A DNA stretch of 64,000 nucleotides from positions 4,216,001-4,280,000 of the forward strand of contig NZ_CP068771.1 of the NCBI RefSeq assembly GCF_018336935.1, in the 5' to 3' direction. Numbering within the stretch: position 1 is the first letter of the stretch; each line of letters begins with the position of its first letter. Both the position numbers and the translations under genes were made by a program. Source of the stretch: Serratia plymuthica (lineage in GTDB: Bacteria > Pseudomonadota > Gammaproteobacteria > Enterobacterales > Enterobacteriaceae). Under the pieces are notes generated by a model, which made no database searches, was not told where the DNA came from, and saw only the letters and a program-made list of their open reading frames with translations. Below are positions 7,068-16,186 of this stretch, piece after piece.

Positions 7068-7643
7068 ATGAAGAAGTTAGTTATCGCCAGCATGGTTATT
7101 TCCACCCTGGGCCTCAGCACTGCAGCGAATGCCGGGCAAAGCACTCTCACTGCCGGTTATGCGCAAAGCAAGGTGCAGGACTTCAAAAATATCAGCGGCG
7201 TTAACCTGAAATACCGTTACGAGTGGGATTCACCGATCAGCGTGATCAGCTCCTTTACCTATATGAGCGGCGATCAGAGCGAATCTTACTACGTATATCG
7301 CGACAGGGTAGATAACCATGCGGAAGTCAAATATTACTCCCTGTCGGTTGGCCCGGCGTACCGCATTAACCAATATATCAGCGTCTATGGCCTGTTGGGT
7401 TTGAATTATAATAAGGTCGATTACAGGTCATCCTGGAATAACTACGCCTACAACACTTACGAGTATATGGGCGAAGAGAGCGGCAGCCAGAAGAAAACCT
7501 CCTTGATGTACGGCGTCGGTTTCCAGGTTAACCCCATCGAGAATCTGGCGATTGATGTCGGCTACGAAGGCTCCAGACTGGATGTCGACGGCAGGAACCT
7601 CTCGATCAACGGCTTCAATATCGGCGTTGGCTATCGTTTCTGA
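7068..7643 (+). CDS. Ail/OmpX/Lom-type outer membrane beta-barrel protein
   Basis: 191 residues with a Sec signal peptide (MKKLVIASMVISTLGLSTAANA). The mature chain alternates short amphipathic strands with Tyr-rich extracellular loops and ends in a C-terminal aromatic strand NIGVGYRF, the outer membrane sorting signal. Spacing and size match the eight-stranded Ail/OmpX/PagC family, whose members mediate adhesion, invasion or complement resistance. The ATG is preceded by AAGGA. The 180 bp upstream is AT-rich and probably carries the promoter. Which member of the family it is cannot be told by eye. Confidence 0.85.
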   Translation: MKKLVIASMVISTLGLSTAANAGQSTLTAGYAQSKVQDFKNISGVNLKYRYEWDSPISVISSFTYMSGDQSESYYVYRDRVDNHAEVKYYSLSVGPAYRINQYISVYGLLGLNYNKVDYRSSWNNYAYNTYEYMGEESGSQKKTSLMYGVGFQVNPIENLAIDVGYEGSRLDVDGRNLSINGFNIGVGYRF

Positions 7644-7725
7644 TAGTGAACGTTTTCGGCCTCCCGGTTGCGGGGGCCGACAACCTTAACCCCCATTTTG
7701 CGATAAACCGCCTGCCATAAGTAGC

Positions 7726-9873
7726 TCAGGCTTTGCCCATCAGCGGATCGCTAACGCTATCCCGGCCGTTTTCCAGGCGGCCTGCCAATCGGCGCTGCCA
7801 GCCGTGCGCACTCTCTAGCACCAGATCGTACCAGCCGCCGCTGGATAGGGTATCGAAGGCTTGCCGATGGCTTTCCCCGGCAGGCAGTTCAATACGCCAC
7901 GGGCCGTTTTGCGTATAGGGGCAGCGTGCGATAGTGACGGTGACTGCCTGGTCGCCGGGGTTACTGAGCGACAGTTCCAGGCTACCGTCATGTGGAACCA
8001 AACGCACTTCCGGCTGCGGCCATTGCAAGGTGCCGCGCAGCTCACGGTGGAAACCGTTAGGCCCCAGCAGCCAGAGGTGATACTCGTCTGCCGTTTGCCA
8101 GTCATCGCGGGCCGCCTTGCCGGCCTCGACGGTGTAACGACGCGGGATCTGGTCCAGATGCCGTTGGTCGTAAACGTGAAACACCGCGCCCTGCTCACCG
8201 GTATTCAACAAATTGAGCGTCAGCCGCTTTTTCTCGGGATCGGCGCCGGCTTCGACATGCAACCGGTAAGGCAGCGCCCGGGAAGGGCGGGCCAGCCGCT
8301 GTTGATGCGGTAGCTGCTGGTTGCCAGGCGGTGGCAACGGCACCTGCGGCAGTTGTTCCTGGCGCATGCGCAGGCGGTCGGCGCTGTGGCGGGTGGTGGC
8401 CGGCAGCTTGGGCAAGGTTTCCCCGTTGGGATCGACAAAATTGAATGCCGAGGTGAGATCACCGCATACCGCGCGGCGCCAGGCGCTGATGTTAGGTTCA
8501 TGCACCTGAAAACGTTTTTCCAGAAATTGCAGTACCGAGGTGTGGTCAAACACCTGAGAATTAACCCAGCCGCCGCGGCTCCAGGGCGACAGGATCAGCA
8601 TAGGCACGCGTGGCCCGGGGCCATAGATGCGGCCATCCGGCGGCGGTTGTTCCTGCGAGCCGGGTGGGGCGACATGCTGGAATATCTCGGTTTCGAACGG
8701 CACCGTAGATTTGCCGGCGAAGCTGCCGTCTTCCCGCAGCGAAGGCGCCGAAGGGGAAGGCATGTGATCGAAGAAACCGTCGTTTTCGTCGTAATTCACC
8801 AGCAACACGGTTTTGCTCCACACCTCGGGGTTGTCGGTCAGCGCATTCAGGATCTCCTGGGTAAACCAGCCACCCTGCACCGGGCTGGAAGGCCCGGGGT
8901 GCTCCGAGTAGGCCGCCGGGGCGATTATCCAGCTCACCTGCGGCAGCTTGCCTTGCTGCACGTCGGCGCGAAAACCGGCCAGCATCGCTTCCAGATCGTT
9001 GCCGTCGGCGGCCGGCAGGGTATTGCCGTTGCCTTTGTACAACGGCGCGCTGTCGTTCAACGCGTCGCTGTAGGGCACAAAGGCGGTGAAGTCTTTCGGC
9101 GGTTGCGCCGGGTTGCCCACTTTAACGCTGGCGGCGCGGTACTGGCGAAAGCCCGCCAACGGGTTATCGGTGAAGTTATCCGGCAGGAATTGGTAAACCT
9201 TCCAACTGACGCCGTTCTCCTCCAGCCGTTCCGGATAGGTTGTCCAGTCGTAGCCGACGTCCACCGGGCCGGGGCTATCCCACTCATTGACCACCACGGC
9301 GACGTTGGCCGCCGACGGGCCGTTGGTGCCGGTCCAGTGGAACAGGCGGTTGGTGTTGGTGCCTGTGTGGATTGAGCAATGATAGGCGTCGCACAGGGTG
9401 AAGGTTTCCGCCAGGGCAAACTGGAACGGCAGCTCGTGACGGCGGTAATAGCCCATCGAGGTCGGCGTTTTATAAGTGGGCCAGGCATTCATCCGGCCAT
9501 GGTCCCAGGCCGACTGCTCATCCACCCAGGAATGCGGTGTGCCATCGACGCGCTGGGCGTTGCCGCGCTTGCTGTCCAGATGGTAAGGCAACACCAACCG
9601 ATCGGCGCCCTGCTGTTGCCAGACGTGGCGGCCTTCCGGCAGGGGAATGGTGATGCGATCGCTAAAGCCGCGCACGCCGGGCAGGGTGCCGAAGTAGTGG
9701 TCGAAGGAGCGGTTTTCCTGCATCAGGATCACCACATGCTCGACATCCTTTATCGTGCCGGTGCGGTTATTGGCCGGTATGGCCAGCGCTTTGCGAATCG
9801 AAGCGGGTAACAGTGAAAACGCCGATCCTATGGCGGCAGCCTGCAGTAACTGTCTGCGTGAAAAATGGGGCAT
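7726..9873 (-). CDS. Phosphocholine-specific phospholipase C (non-haemolytic type)
   Basis: 715 residues, the usual length of bacterial acid-phosphatase-superfamily phospholipases C. The N-terminus SRRQLLQAAAIGSAFSLLPA is a twin-arginine signal, so the enzyme is exported folded. The phosphoesterase domain begins with VVILMQENRSFDHYFGTLPG, the metal/active-site signature. Further motifs include FHWTGTNGPS, NYDENDGFFDHMPSP and DHTSVLQFLEKRF. The last 200 residues contain two short beta domains typical of this family (DUF756). It would cleave phosphatidylcholine or related lipids outside the cytoplasm. A single gene with its own promoter region, divergent from queC. Confidence 0.9.
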   Translation of the reverse strand: MPHFSRRQLLQAAAIGSAFSLLPASIRKALAIPANNRTGTIKDVEHVVILMQENRSFDHYFGTLPGVRGFSDRITIPLPEGRHVWQQQGADRLVLPYHLDSKRGNAQRVDGTPHSWVDEQSAWDHGRMNAWPTYKTPTSMGYYRRHELPFQFALAETFTLCDAYHCSIHTGTNTNRLFHWTGTNGPSAANVAVVVNEWDSPGPVDVGYDWTTYPERLEENGVSWKVYQFLPDNFTDNPLAGFRQYRAASVKVGNPAQPPKDFTAFVPYSDALNDSAPLYKGNGNTLPAADGNDLEAMLAGFRADVQQGKLPQVSWIIAPAAYSEHPGPSSPVQGGWFTQEILNALTDNPEVWSKTVLLVNYDENDGFFDHMPSPSAPSLREDGSFAGKSTVPFETEIFQHVAPPGSQEQPPPDGRIYGPGPRVPMLILSPWSRGGWVNSQVFDHTSVLQFLEKRFQVHEPNISAWRRAVCGDLTSAFNFVDPNGETLPKLPATTRHSADRLRMRQEQLPQVPLPPPGNQQLPHQQRLARPSRALPYRLHVEAGADPEKKRLTLNLLNTGEQGAVFHVYDQRHLDQIPRRYTVEAGKAARDDWQTADEYHLWLLGPNGFHRELRGTLQWPQPEVRLVPHDGSLELSLSNPGDQAVTVTIARCPYTQNGPWRIELPAGESHRQAFDTLSSGGWYDLVLESAHGWQRRLAGRLENGRDSVSDPLMGKA

Positions 9874-10010
9874 GCGTCGTTAACTCCCTTTAGCTGTGTG
9901 GTTTGAAGATAGCGGTTAACGGGTGTAATGACCAAAGATCACGGAAGGCTTTTCTCGTCGATTAGTCTATGCTTTTGATTGCTAATAAGTATAGGCGTAA
10001 GGGATATGCA

Positions 10011-10709
10011 ATGAAGAGAGCAGTTGTCGTCTTTAGCGGTGGTCAGGATTCCACCACCTGCCTGGTTCAGGCGTTAGAGCAGTATGATGAAGTGCACTGC
10101 ATTACTTTCGATTATGGTCAGCGGCATCGGGCGGAGATCGAGGTGGCGCGCGAGCTGGCGGCGGCGCTGGGCGTCAAGGGCCACAAGGTGTTGGACGTTA
10201 CCATGTTGAACGAACTGGCGGTCAGCAGCCTGACGCGCGACAACATTCCGGTTCCGGCGTTTAACGGCACGCAGCCGGGCGCTTTGCCGAGCACTTTCGT
10301 GCCGGGGCGCAATATTCTGTTCCTGACGCTGGCGTCTATTTATGCCTATCAGGTTGAAGCGCAAGCGGTGATCACCGGGGTGTGTGAAACCGACTTCTCC
10401 GGCTACCCGGATTGCCGGGACGAGTTTGTCAAAGCGCTGCATCACGGCGTGGCGCTCGGTCTGGCGCGGGATATTCGTTTTGAAACGCCGCTGATGTGGC
10501 TGGATAAGACGGAGATCTGGGCGCTGGCCGATTATTACCGGCAGCTTGAGCGGGTGCGCCGCGATACGCTGACCTGCTATAACGGCGTTAAAGGCGAGGG
10601 ATGCGGGGAGTGCACGGCCTGCCATCTGCGTGCCGAAGGCCTGGCGGCTTACCAACAGGATAAAGTGGGCGTGGCTGCCCGCATGAAGCGTAAAACCCAG
10701 CTGGCATAA
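10011..10709 (+). CDS. queC: 7-cyano-7-deazaguanine synthase
   Basis: 232 residues from the ATG at 10011, preceded by TAAGGGA; the longer upstream frame lacks support. It contains the PP-loop ATP-binding motif [12 protein letters not shown] at the N-terminus and the C-terminal zinc-binding cysteines C-x7-GCGECTAC. QueC converts 7-carboxy-7-deazaguanine to preQ0 using ATP and ammonia, a step in making queuosine for tRNA. It stands alone and convergent with a predicted queuosine-precursor transporter, so synthesis and salvage genes are side by side. I see no preQ1 riboswitch in the 137 bp upstream. Confidence 0.95.
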   Translation: MKRAVVVFSGGQDSTTCLVQALEQYDEVHCITFDYGQRHRAEIEVARELAAALGVKGHKVLDVTMLNELAVSSLTRDNIPVPAFNGTQPGALPSTFVPGRNILFLTLASIYAYQVEAQAVITGVCETDFSGYPDCRDEFVKALHHGVALGLARDIRFETPLMWLDKTEIWALADYYRQLERVRRDTLTCYNGVKGEGCGECTACHLRAEGLAAYQQDKVGVAARMKRKTQLA

Positions 10710-10715
10710 GAAAAA

Positions 10716-10736
10716 CAGGGAGCGAAAGGCTCCCTG
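10716..10736. terminator. Bidirectional terminator between queC and the VUT gene
   Basis: CAGGGAGC and GCTCCCTG flank a GAAAG loop, with A-rich sequence before and AATATTTT after. It is placed between two convergent genes. Confidence 0.75.
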
Positions 10737-10750
10737 AATATTTTGCGGTT

Positions 10751-11644
10751 TTAAGCCACCGCGTCGTTGACGGCCGCCGGTGCGGTAGAAGGCCGGTTAA
10801 TATAGTTGCGGAATATACTTCTCGCCAGATAGATCGGGCCGACGCCAATAATGGAATAGGCCACCTTGATCAGGAACTGCGCGATAATCATCTCCTTGAT
10901 AATGTCCCAGCCCAGTACGCCATAGAAGGCAATCGAGCAGAAAATAATACTGTCGAAGGCAGAAGCGACCACGGTGCTGGTAATCACCCGCAGGAACAGG
11001 TATTTGGAATTGGTCAGCGCTTTGATCTTGCACAGCAGGTAAGAGTTGATATTTTCTGAAATAAAATAGGCCAGGGAAGATGCCAGCAGGACAGAAACGA
11101 TACTGCTCACCATGCCGGAATAGGTGGCGCCGAACTCCCAACCCGGCAGGTTCGGAATTAACGCGGTGCCCCACAGCCCAAGCACGAACAGCAGGTTGGC
11201 GACAAACGAGATGACAATGGTTCTGCGTGCCAGGCGCAGGCCGTAAAACTCATTCAGAATATCTACCAGCAAGAAGGTGAGCGGATAAATGAAAACGCCG
11301 GGCGGCGTAATAATGTCCAACACCGGAATATGAATGGGTTTTACGCCGCAGATGGTCGAGAAGATGTAGATCACGCTGAGGGCAACGCTGATCAGCAGAT
11401 AAGCCTGCCATGAACGTTCGTGACGGTCGCCCAGCTCGTAAGCGGTTTTAACCTTGTCATCGCTGTAGAGCTTTCTGTAAAGCGTCTGAAGCTCGTGCCG
11501 GCTCAAATCCTCCGAGATTTCGCTGTCTGCCAGCTCTTTCAGCCCGAGGGTAATGGTTTTGCCCGTGGCCAGCACCATCACATTGGCGGCAATGGTCCCG
11601 TGGTGGGTAAACCCCAGCAGTTTGAATTTTTGATTAGATTCCAT
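10751..11644 (-). CDS. VUT-family (DUF165) predicted queuosine-precursor transporter
   Basis: 297 residues. From about residue 80 the protein has six hydrophobic helices with the family pattern (SVIYIFSTICG, DIITPPGVFIYPLTFLLVDILNEFYG, and YFISENINSYLL), as in YhhQ/VUT transporters that import preQ0/preQ1. The first 75 residues are an extra soluble domain (GFTHHGTIAANVMVLATGKTI ... YRKLYSDDKVKTAYELGDR) not present in the basic YhhQ architecture. The ATG lies directly after the stop codon (TAAATG) of the XRE regulator, so the two are co-transcribed. Substrate is inferred from family and the neighbouring queC. Confidence 0.8.
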   Translation of the reverse strand: MESNQKFKLLGFTHHGTIAANVMVLATGKTITLGLKELADSEISEDLSRHELQTLYRKLYSDDKVKTAYELGDRHERSWQAYLLISVALSVIYIFSTICGVKPIHIPVLDIITPPGVFIYPLTFLLVDILNEFYGLRLARRTIVISFVANLLFVLGLWGTALIPNLPGWEFGATYSGMVSSIVSVLLASSLAYFISENINSYLLCKIKALTNSKYLFLRVITSTVVASAFDSIIFCSIAFYGVLGWDIIKEMIIAQFLIKVAYSIIGVGPIYLARSIFRNYINRPSTAPAAVNDAVA

Positions 11645-12247
11645 TTATAGCCTTTCTCCAACGATATAACCCAGAAATCGCACGGTATCTTCCATGCCGC
11701 TATCTTCTTTGCCGTTAACCACAAAGAAGCCGTTTTTTCCCGAGTGATACAATAAAGGCGAATCGCAAACCAGCACCGGCGGGCGTTTTATAATAATGAC
11801 CTCGCCTGGAATAAATGAACCTTTTATTTCGGTTTCTATTTTCATTGCTACCATATTTGACTCATCGCCGAAGAAATAAGTCAAAGGGAACGCGGTGACC
11901 AACTGACCGACTTTCCATGCAGCGACCGAGAGATATCGGGACTGGGGAATGACGGGGATGGCGGAAGGGTTTTTATTCCCCTCGGTGGAAAGTGTTTCGT
12001 TGAGACGCTCCAGCTTTTCCAGATCATAGTCTTCAATCTCTTCACAGGAAACGCCAAAGAAGTCTGAAATCCGGTTAACGGTAGCCTGCTGCACATTGTT
12101 GACCCGGCCATCCAGAATTTTATAGAGGGTGGTGCGCGTCAGGCCGGTGCGGTTAGAGAAGGATGCCTTGGTTTCGCCCCGGGTACGCATCAGATATTCT
12201 ATATTTTTAATGATGTTGATTTTGCGCTGAGCGTTGGTCGTCTTCAT
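11645..12247 (-). CDS. XRE-family regulator co-transcribed with the VUT transporter
   Basis: 200 residues from the third codon (MKTTNAQRK), which has AAGGA six bases upstream; the earlier ATG would have no spacing. The N-terminal HTH is ASFSNRTGLTRTTLYKILDG. A C-terminal region (residues 95-200) resembles an S24-like or ligand-sensing beta domain (GSFIPGEVIIIKRPPVLVCD, then GKNGFFVVNGKED) without an obvious catalytic dyad. It is directly upstream of the transporter gene, so it probably controls it and perhaps responds to a queuosine-related metabolite. The signal is speculation. Confidence 0.75.
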   Translation of the reverse strand: MKTTNAQRKINIIKNIEYLMRTRGETKASFSNRTGLTRTTLYKILDGRVNNVQQATVNRISDFFGVSCEEIEDYDLEKLERLNETLSTEGNKNPSAIPVIPQSRYLSVAAWKVGQLVTAFPLTYFFGDESNMVAMKIETEIKGSFIPGEVIIIKRPPVLVCDSPLLYHSGKNGFFVVNGKEDSGMEDTVRFLGYIVGERL

Positions 12248-12815
12248 AAGCATTCCTTACAATATTGTTGCAGGCATTACTATATCGTACGTACCGACAT
12301 TGTCTACAACGGACGCATTCCTCACGATGATAAGTGTCTGATTCCCCTTCAAAAATAGCGACCGAAAAATTAACTCACTCACCTAATTAATGATTTGGTC
12401 ATGATTAGCATGATGCGTAATATTGGTAATTTTATTTAAATCAATTTGTTATGTTGAGTCTTTGAAAAAGTGGACACAAAAGTGATTTTTATGTCCACTT
12501 TTATGTTGACCAGAGCGGTTTGGGTGGGCTACTGTTCATCCATACTGAAGTGTTTCTTGATGATCAAAACAGTTAAAAAACGGTCATTAACGGCTTCTAT
12601 AATAAAAAACCCAGAGGGGGGGCGTTTCCATTCTCTGAGGATTAAAGGATGTTTTAGCAACTGACACCAGGGAATTCCAATCACGTCTCCGGCCGTAAAG
12701 GCGCAGTTTTAAACCCACCGAAAGTCCAGATTCCAGTCGGCTGCCCAGCCGACCGATATCTATTTCATTGCCTCAGGCCATTAAAGCCCGAACCCCACCT
12801 TATTTTTCTCTTCGC
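12248..12815. other. Intergenic region, 568 bp, no convincing gene
   Basis: AT-rich near 12250-12450 and presumably carrying the promoter of the XRE-VUT operon. At 12466-12502 an 11-bp inverted repeat (AAAAGTGGACA / TGTCCACTTTT) spans a 15-base loop and could be a terminator or the end of a lost mobile element. A second small hairpin (GTCGGCT / AGCCGAC) lies at 12736-12753, downstream of the NIPSNAP gene. A 64-codon plus-strand frame at 12470 has no ribosome-binding site or recognisable sequence and starts within the first inverted repeat. Confidence 0.6.
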
Positions 12816-13130
12816 TTAGTCCTGCCCGGAAAGAACCGGACGCATAAAGCTTCGTTCATAACTGATGATGCTGCGATTGCGTTTTTCCAGCTCGTAAGCG
12901 GCGCAACACTCTGCGTCCGCAGCCATTTTTATGCGGTATTCCTCGTAGGCGGCCAGGCTGGGAAAACTGAATAACGCCAGCGCGATGTTATTGGCGCCTT
13001 CCGACGGCAAGAAATAACCGTGGTGCGTGCCGCCCATGCGATTGACCAGAGGGATCCATAAACGGGCGTACTGCTCAAATTCGGCGATTTTGTACGGATC
13101 TAAAACATATCTTAGGGTGCAGGTGATCAT
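12816..13130 (-). CDS. NIPSNAP-family protein
   Basis: 104 residues, typical of single-domain NIPSNAP proteins: MITCTLRYVLDPYKIAEFEQYARLW, GGTHHGYFLPSEG, and a C-terminal helix with YEERSFM-like ending (ISYERSFMRPVL). The fold is a dimeric alpha/beta ferredoxin-like barrel of unclear biochemical role, often found beside catabolic or transport genes. It is downstream of the NCS1 permease on the same strand, separated by 60 bp that contain a hairpin, so co-transcription with attenuation is plausible. Confidence 0.85.
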   Translation of the reverse strand: MITCTLRYVLDPYKIAEFEQYARLWIPLVNRMGGTHHGYFLPSEGANNIALALFSFPSLAAYEEYRIKMAADAECCAAYELEKRNRSIISYERSFMRPVLSGQD

Positions 13131-13143
13131 GGGTGGGTCTCCT

Positions 13144-13166
13144 GGCTCCCCAGCCTGTGGGGAGCC
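13144..13166. terminator. Hairpin between NCS1 permease and NIPSNAP genes
   Basis: GGCTCCCCA and TGGGGAGCC around a five-base loop. There is no T-run on the transcribed (minus) strand, so it may be a weak terminator or an mRNA processing/stability element separating the two genes. Confidence 0.4.
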
Positions 13167-13190
13167 TTGCTATGAGTGGGACAGCATGGA

Positions 13191-14492
13191 TTACGTCAGT
13201 TTTTGCGAGGCTACCGGCTTCTGAGAGCGGCCCAGCGCCAATTTGCATACCCAATATAAGAGGCTGGCGGCCAGCAGTGAATTGATGGTTGGTACGCCCC
13301 ACTCGGTAACCAACCCGACGATGCCGCCCACAATACTGGCGATTATCGCCGCCCAGCCAATGGTTGGCGTCTGGTCGGGCAACTTGCCTGCCTGCCGGCT
13401 TTCATCCAGGATTTTACGGTGGGTGCGCAGCAGATAATAATCCACCAGCATGATGCCGATAATCGGCGGAAACACCACGCCAAGCACCGTCAGGAAATCG
13501 ACGAAGCGATCCAGGATCCCCAGCACGGAAAGCGTGGTGCCCAGCACGCCGATAACCAGCGTGGTGGCGGTGTATTTCAATCTTTTGCCGGTCATGCCCT
13601 CGACCGCGTTGACGATGCCGAGCGAGGAGGAATAGAGGTTGAGGTCATTGACCCTCAGGGTAGAGAACACCACCACCAGCAGGCCTGCGCCGCCGGCGGC
13701 CTGGGACATGATGGTCACCACATCCGCCGTGCCGAGCGTTTTGGCGATCAGGATCGCCAGGCCATTGACCACGAACTCACCGGCGACGATGGTGAAAATG
13801 GTCACGCCAAACACGTGTTTGCCGTTCCTGGAGTAACGGGTCAGATCGGGGGTCATCAGGCTCGCCACGATGGCGCCGCCGACCACGATGGTGATGCCGG
13901 CGCTGATGGTCAGCGGCTCTCCCGGCGGCACCAACTGGATGATCTCCTGCAGATTATGGCCGGAGAGGGCGGTGATGGAAATATAGGCCACCAGCATGAT
14001 GAACATCGGAACCGCAATTCGGGCGGCAATGCGCAATGCCTTGAAGCCAAACGCCACCAGAATCGTCAACAGGGTGCCGGACAGGCCGGCGGCCAGGCCA
14101 AAGCCCAGCTTATTGCCCAGGGCGAAATCCAGCGATTTGGCGAAGATGGCGTTTTGTATGCCAAACCAACCCAGCAGGCTGATGGCCACCACCACCCCGA
14201 TCAACACCGAGCCCAGGCGGCCGAAACCGCACCAGCGAGCCAGCAGGCTGCCGGAGATCCCTTCGCGCATGCCCGCCAGCCCAAGGCCATAGGTCACTAC
14301 GCCAAATATCAGGCTGCCGATGAAAATGGCGGTGAACGCATCAAACAGCGTCATGGAGTGGCCGAGCACCGCCCCAAGCATAAACTGGTCCAGAGCGGTC
14401 AGCATGCCCATATGCACGATGGCCACGCTTAAAAAAGAGACTCTTTTATCCTGCGGTACCCGCGTTAACGGGTAGTCTTCAATCTTGATCAC
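13191..14492 (-). CDS. NCS1-family (CodB-like) nucleobase permease
   Basis: About 433 residues from a GTG at 14492, which has AAGGA eight bases upstream; the longer frame reads into the preceding gene. Twelve hydrophobic helices and NCS1 features: LDQFMLGAVLG, the GMREGISGSLLARWCGFGRLGS loop region, LGWFGIQNAIFAK, SLMTPDLTRYSRN, and a late LVDYYLLRTHRK. The best match is to cytosine/purine permeases of the CodB type. No codA-like deaminase is adjacent; the neighbours are a LuxR-type regulator and a NIPSNAP gene, so the substrate is uncertain. It follows the regulator by only 20 bp and may share its transcript. Confidence 0.8.
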   Translation of the reverse strand: MIKIEDYPLTRVPQDKRVSFLSVAIVHMGMLTALDQFMLGAVLGHSMTLFDAFTAIFIGSLIFGVVTYGLGLAGMREGISGSLLARWCGFGRLGSVLIGVVVAISLLGWFGIQNAIFAKSLDFALGNKLGFGLAAGLSGTLLTILVAFGFKALRIAARIAVPMFIMLVAYISITALSGHNLQEIIQLVPPGEPLTISAGITIVVGGAIVASLMTPDLTRYSRNGKHVFGVTIFTIVAGEFVVNGLAILIAKTLGTADVVTIMSQAAGGAGLLVVVFSTLRVNDLNLYSSSLGIVNAVEGMTGKRLKYTATTLVIGVLGTTLSVLGILDRFVDFLTVLGVVFPPIIGIMLVDYYLLRTHRKILDESRQAGKLPDQTPTIGWAAIIASIVGGIVGLVTEWGVPTINSLLAASLLYWVCKLALGRSQKPVASQKLT

Positions 14493-14512
14493 GATAAGGT
14501 ATTCCTTGCTGT

Positions 14513-15202
14513 TCAGAGAAACTGGATGCCTTTTGCTATCAGGCGATCGGGAATATAGCTGTCCAGGCGCGCATATTTGCAAAACTCCTCAAACTGCTGC
14601 TGTGAATGGACGTCAGATTTCTGATAGATGTTATATATTCTATTTTCTATCGTTTTAGTGCTGATGTTATATATTTTGGCGATCTCTTTCACCGACAGCC
14701 TTTGCAGCATTAAAAATATAACGTCGAGCTCGGCTTGAGTGAAAGTGGTATTATTCACTTCGGTGGTCAGCACGCTGGGTTTTTGCTGATTGATGTATTT
14801 CAGCGGCGTTAGCGTGTTAAGCGGTTTGGCATTCCACATCACCCCGAACACCTGTTTTTTATCATTGTAAATGGGCAACTTTTCGCTGATAAAAGGGGTC
14901 AGGCTGTCTTTCCCGTACCAATAATGCGTTTCTATGACGGCAACCCGATCCCGCGACATCTCCGTCATTTTGTCGTGTTCGATGAAATCGTCTGCGCAAT
15001 CGGCCCAGTCGGCGGGAAACTCGTCGTCCCGTTTGCCGGCGATATCGAAACTCAACGGCGTATTGGTATAGAGATAGGCGGCCTTGTTCATATAGATATG
15101 ACGGGATTCCAGATCCTTAATGCCCCAGGGATCACTTAAGTGTTCCATCATGGCAATAAGACCCTTCAAATAAAACTCGTTATTTTTATCGGGCGAATCC
15201 AT
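14513..15202 (-). CDS. LuxR-type (GerE HTH) regulator with PAS-like sensor domain
   Basis: 229 residues from the ATG at 15202, which is preceded by GGTGAGG. The C-terminal 65 residues form a LuxR/GerE HTH: TQAELDVIFLMLQRLSVKEI followed by AKIYNISTKTIENRIYNIYQK. The N-terminal 140 residues look like a PAS-type sensor (YLKGLIAMMEHLSDPWGIKDL, then RHIYMNKAAYLY). No autoinducer-binding domain pattern or phosphoacceptor region is seen. It sits between the GNAT gene and the NCS1 permease on the same strand with short gaps, so it most likely regulates this group. Confidence 0.75.
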   Translation of the reverse strand: MDSPDKNNEFYLKGLIAMMEHLSDPWGIKDLESRHIYMNKAAYLYTNTPLSFDIAGKRDDEFPADWADCADDFIEHDKMTEMSRDRVAVIETHYWYGKDSLTPFISEKLPIYNDKKQVFGVMWNAKPLNTLTPLKYINQQKPSVLTTEVNNTTFTQAELDVIFLMLQRLSVKEIAKIYNISTKTIENRIYNIYQKSDVHSQQQFEEFCKYARLDSYIPDRLIAKGIQFL

Positions 15203-15227
15203 TCTGACCTCACCGATTAAAATTGCG

Positions 15228-15638
15228 CTAAATTTCTTTCGCCAGGTAATGGCGCGTATGCTTTTTGGCATAGCCGCCTAAATTGCCGTAGACCTGATAG
15301 CCCAATTTTTCGTAAAAACCCCTGGCCTGGAAGTCGAACGTATCGACATAGGCCATGTGGCAGCCCCGTTTGCGGGCTTCCTCTTCCGCTTTTTCCATCA
15401 GTTGGCGGCCATAACCGCTCTTGCGATGGTCATCACTGACCCAGAGGTACTGTACTTCAAGGCCGCCCCACCAGGTTCTGGCCACCAATCCGGCAACGAT
15501 TTTACCTGCGTCATCGGTAACGGTCAGAAACAGCGGGTGGATGTCTACGGGTTGATAATTCTCGTTGTGGGCCCAAAGGCTGTCGATAACGTACTCTTCG
15601 TCCTGCGGGTTAGGCTGGTCCGTCACATTGATATTCAT
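15228..15638 (-). CDS. GNAT-family N-acetyltransferase
   Basis: 136 residues from the ATG at 15638; an upstream extension is not supported. Shows the GNAT core: LFLTVTDDAGKIVAGLVARTW (strands 2-3), LEVQYLWVSDDHRKSGYGRQLM (acetyl-CoA pyrophosphate loop, R-x-x-G-x-G/A pattern), AYVDTFDFQARGFYEKLGYQV. The substrate cannot be told. The closest pattern in memory is the YhhY/YpeA-like small acetyltransferases. It is first in a minus-strand series with the LuxR regulator 25 bp downstream. Confidence 0.85.
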   Translation of the reverse strand: MNINVTDQPNPQDEEYVIDSLWAHNENYQPVDIHPLFLTVTDDAGKIVAGLVARTWWGGLEVQYLWVSDDHRKSGYGRQLMEKAEEEARKRGCHMAYVDTFDFQARGFYEKLGYQVYGNLGGYAKKHTRHYLAKEI

Positions 15639-16186
15639 GGCAGTAATATACTTTCCCTTGTTAATAATTCGTGTTGAAATTAAATGGAATCCACCCAACT
15701 CGTTTAACTATCACTTTTCATAATGTATTACAAGAGGGCTTTTCACCCGTTCCCGTCAGGCATGCCTGCGGTTATATTGACCGTAACAGGGCAATCAATA
15801 GCGTAATACTCGCACAAATAACGGTAGACCCTGCTCAGTAACCTATTCCTATTGCGCCTCACCAGGGCCCCACCAGGAACGTCGATCTGCTGTTCAAGGC
15901 TCCACCGGTAGAGCAAGCTAACTTGCCAAAGGGGAGCCACTCTCTTCCGCCTTATGGATTACCCCGCACAACGCTCAATGTTCAGTTCAGATATTGCCGC
16001 CGTCAGTTAGCCTGCGCAACAGAATCACGCATATACTTATTGACCTTATTATTTTCCATAAATATAAGATTTACGCATTCCTTACACTTTCAATACGGTT
16101 TATGGCTTTTATTGTTTGCGTTTATATAAATACCGGCAGCTCATCTTTAAAAAATACTTTTACGCTTTTAAAAGGTGAATTTATGC

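Noticed and set aside
9874..10010. preQ1 riboswitch upstream of queC
   Set aside because: No pseudoknot-like pattern or A-rich tail found in the 137 bp; only a normal ribosome-binding site.
12470..12664. 64-codon ORF
   Set aside because: Starts inside an inverted repeat, no ribosome-binding site and no recognisable sequence.
15743..15940. Minus-strand 65-codon ORF
   Set aside because: No ribosome-binding site, no neighbours in frame and no known motif; kept only as a note in the intergenic entry.
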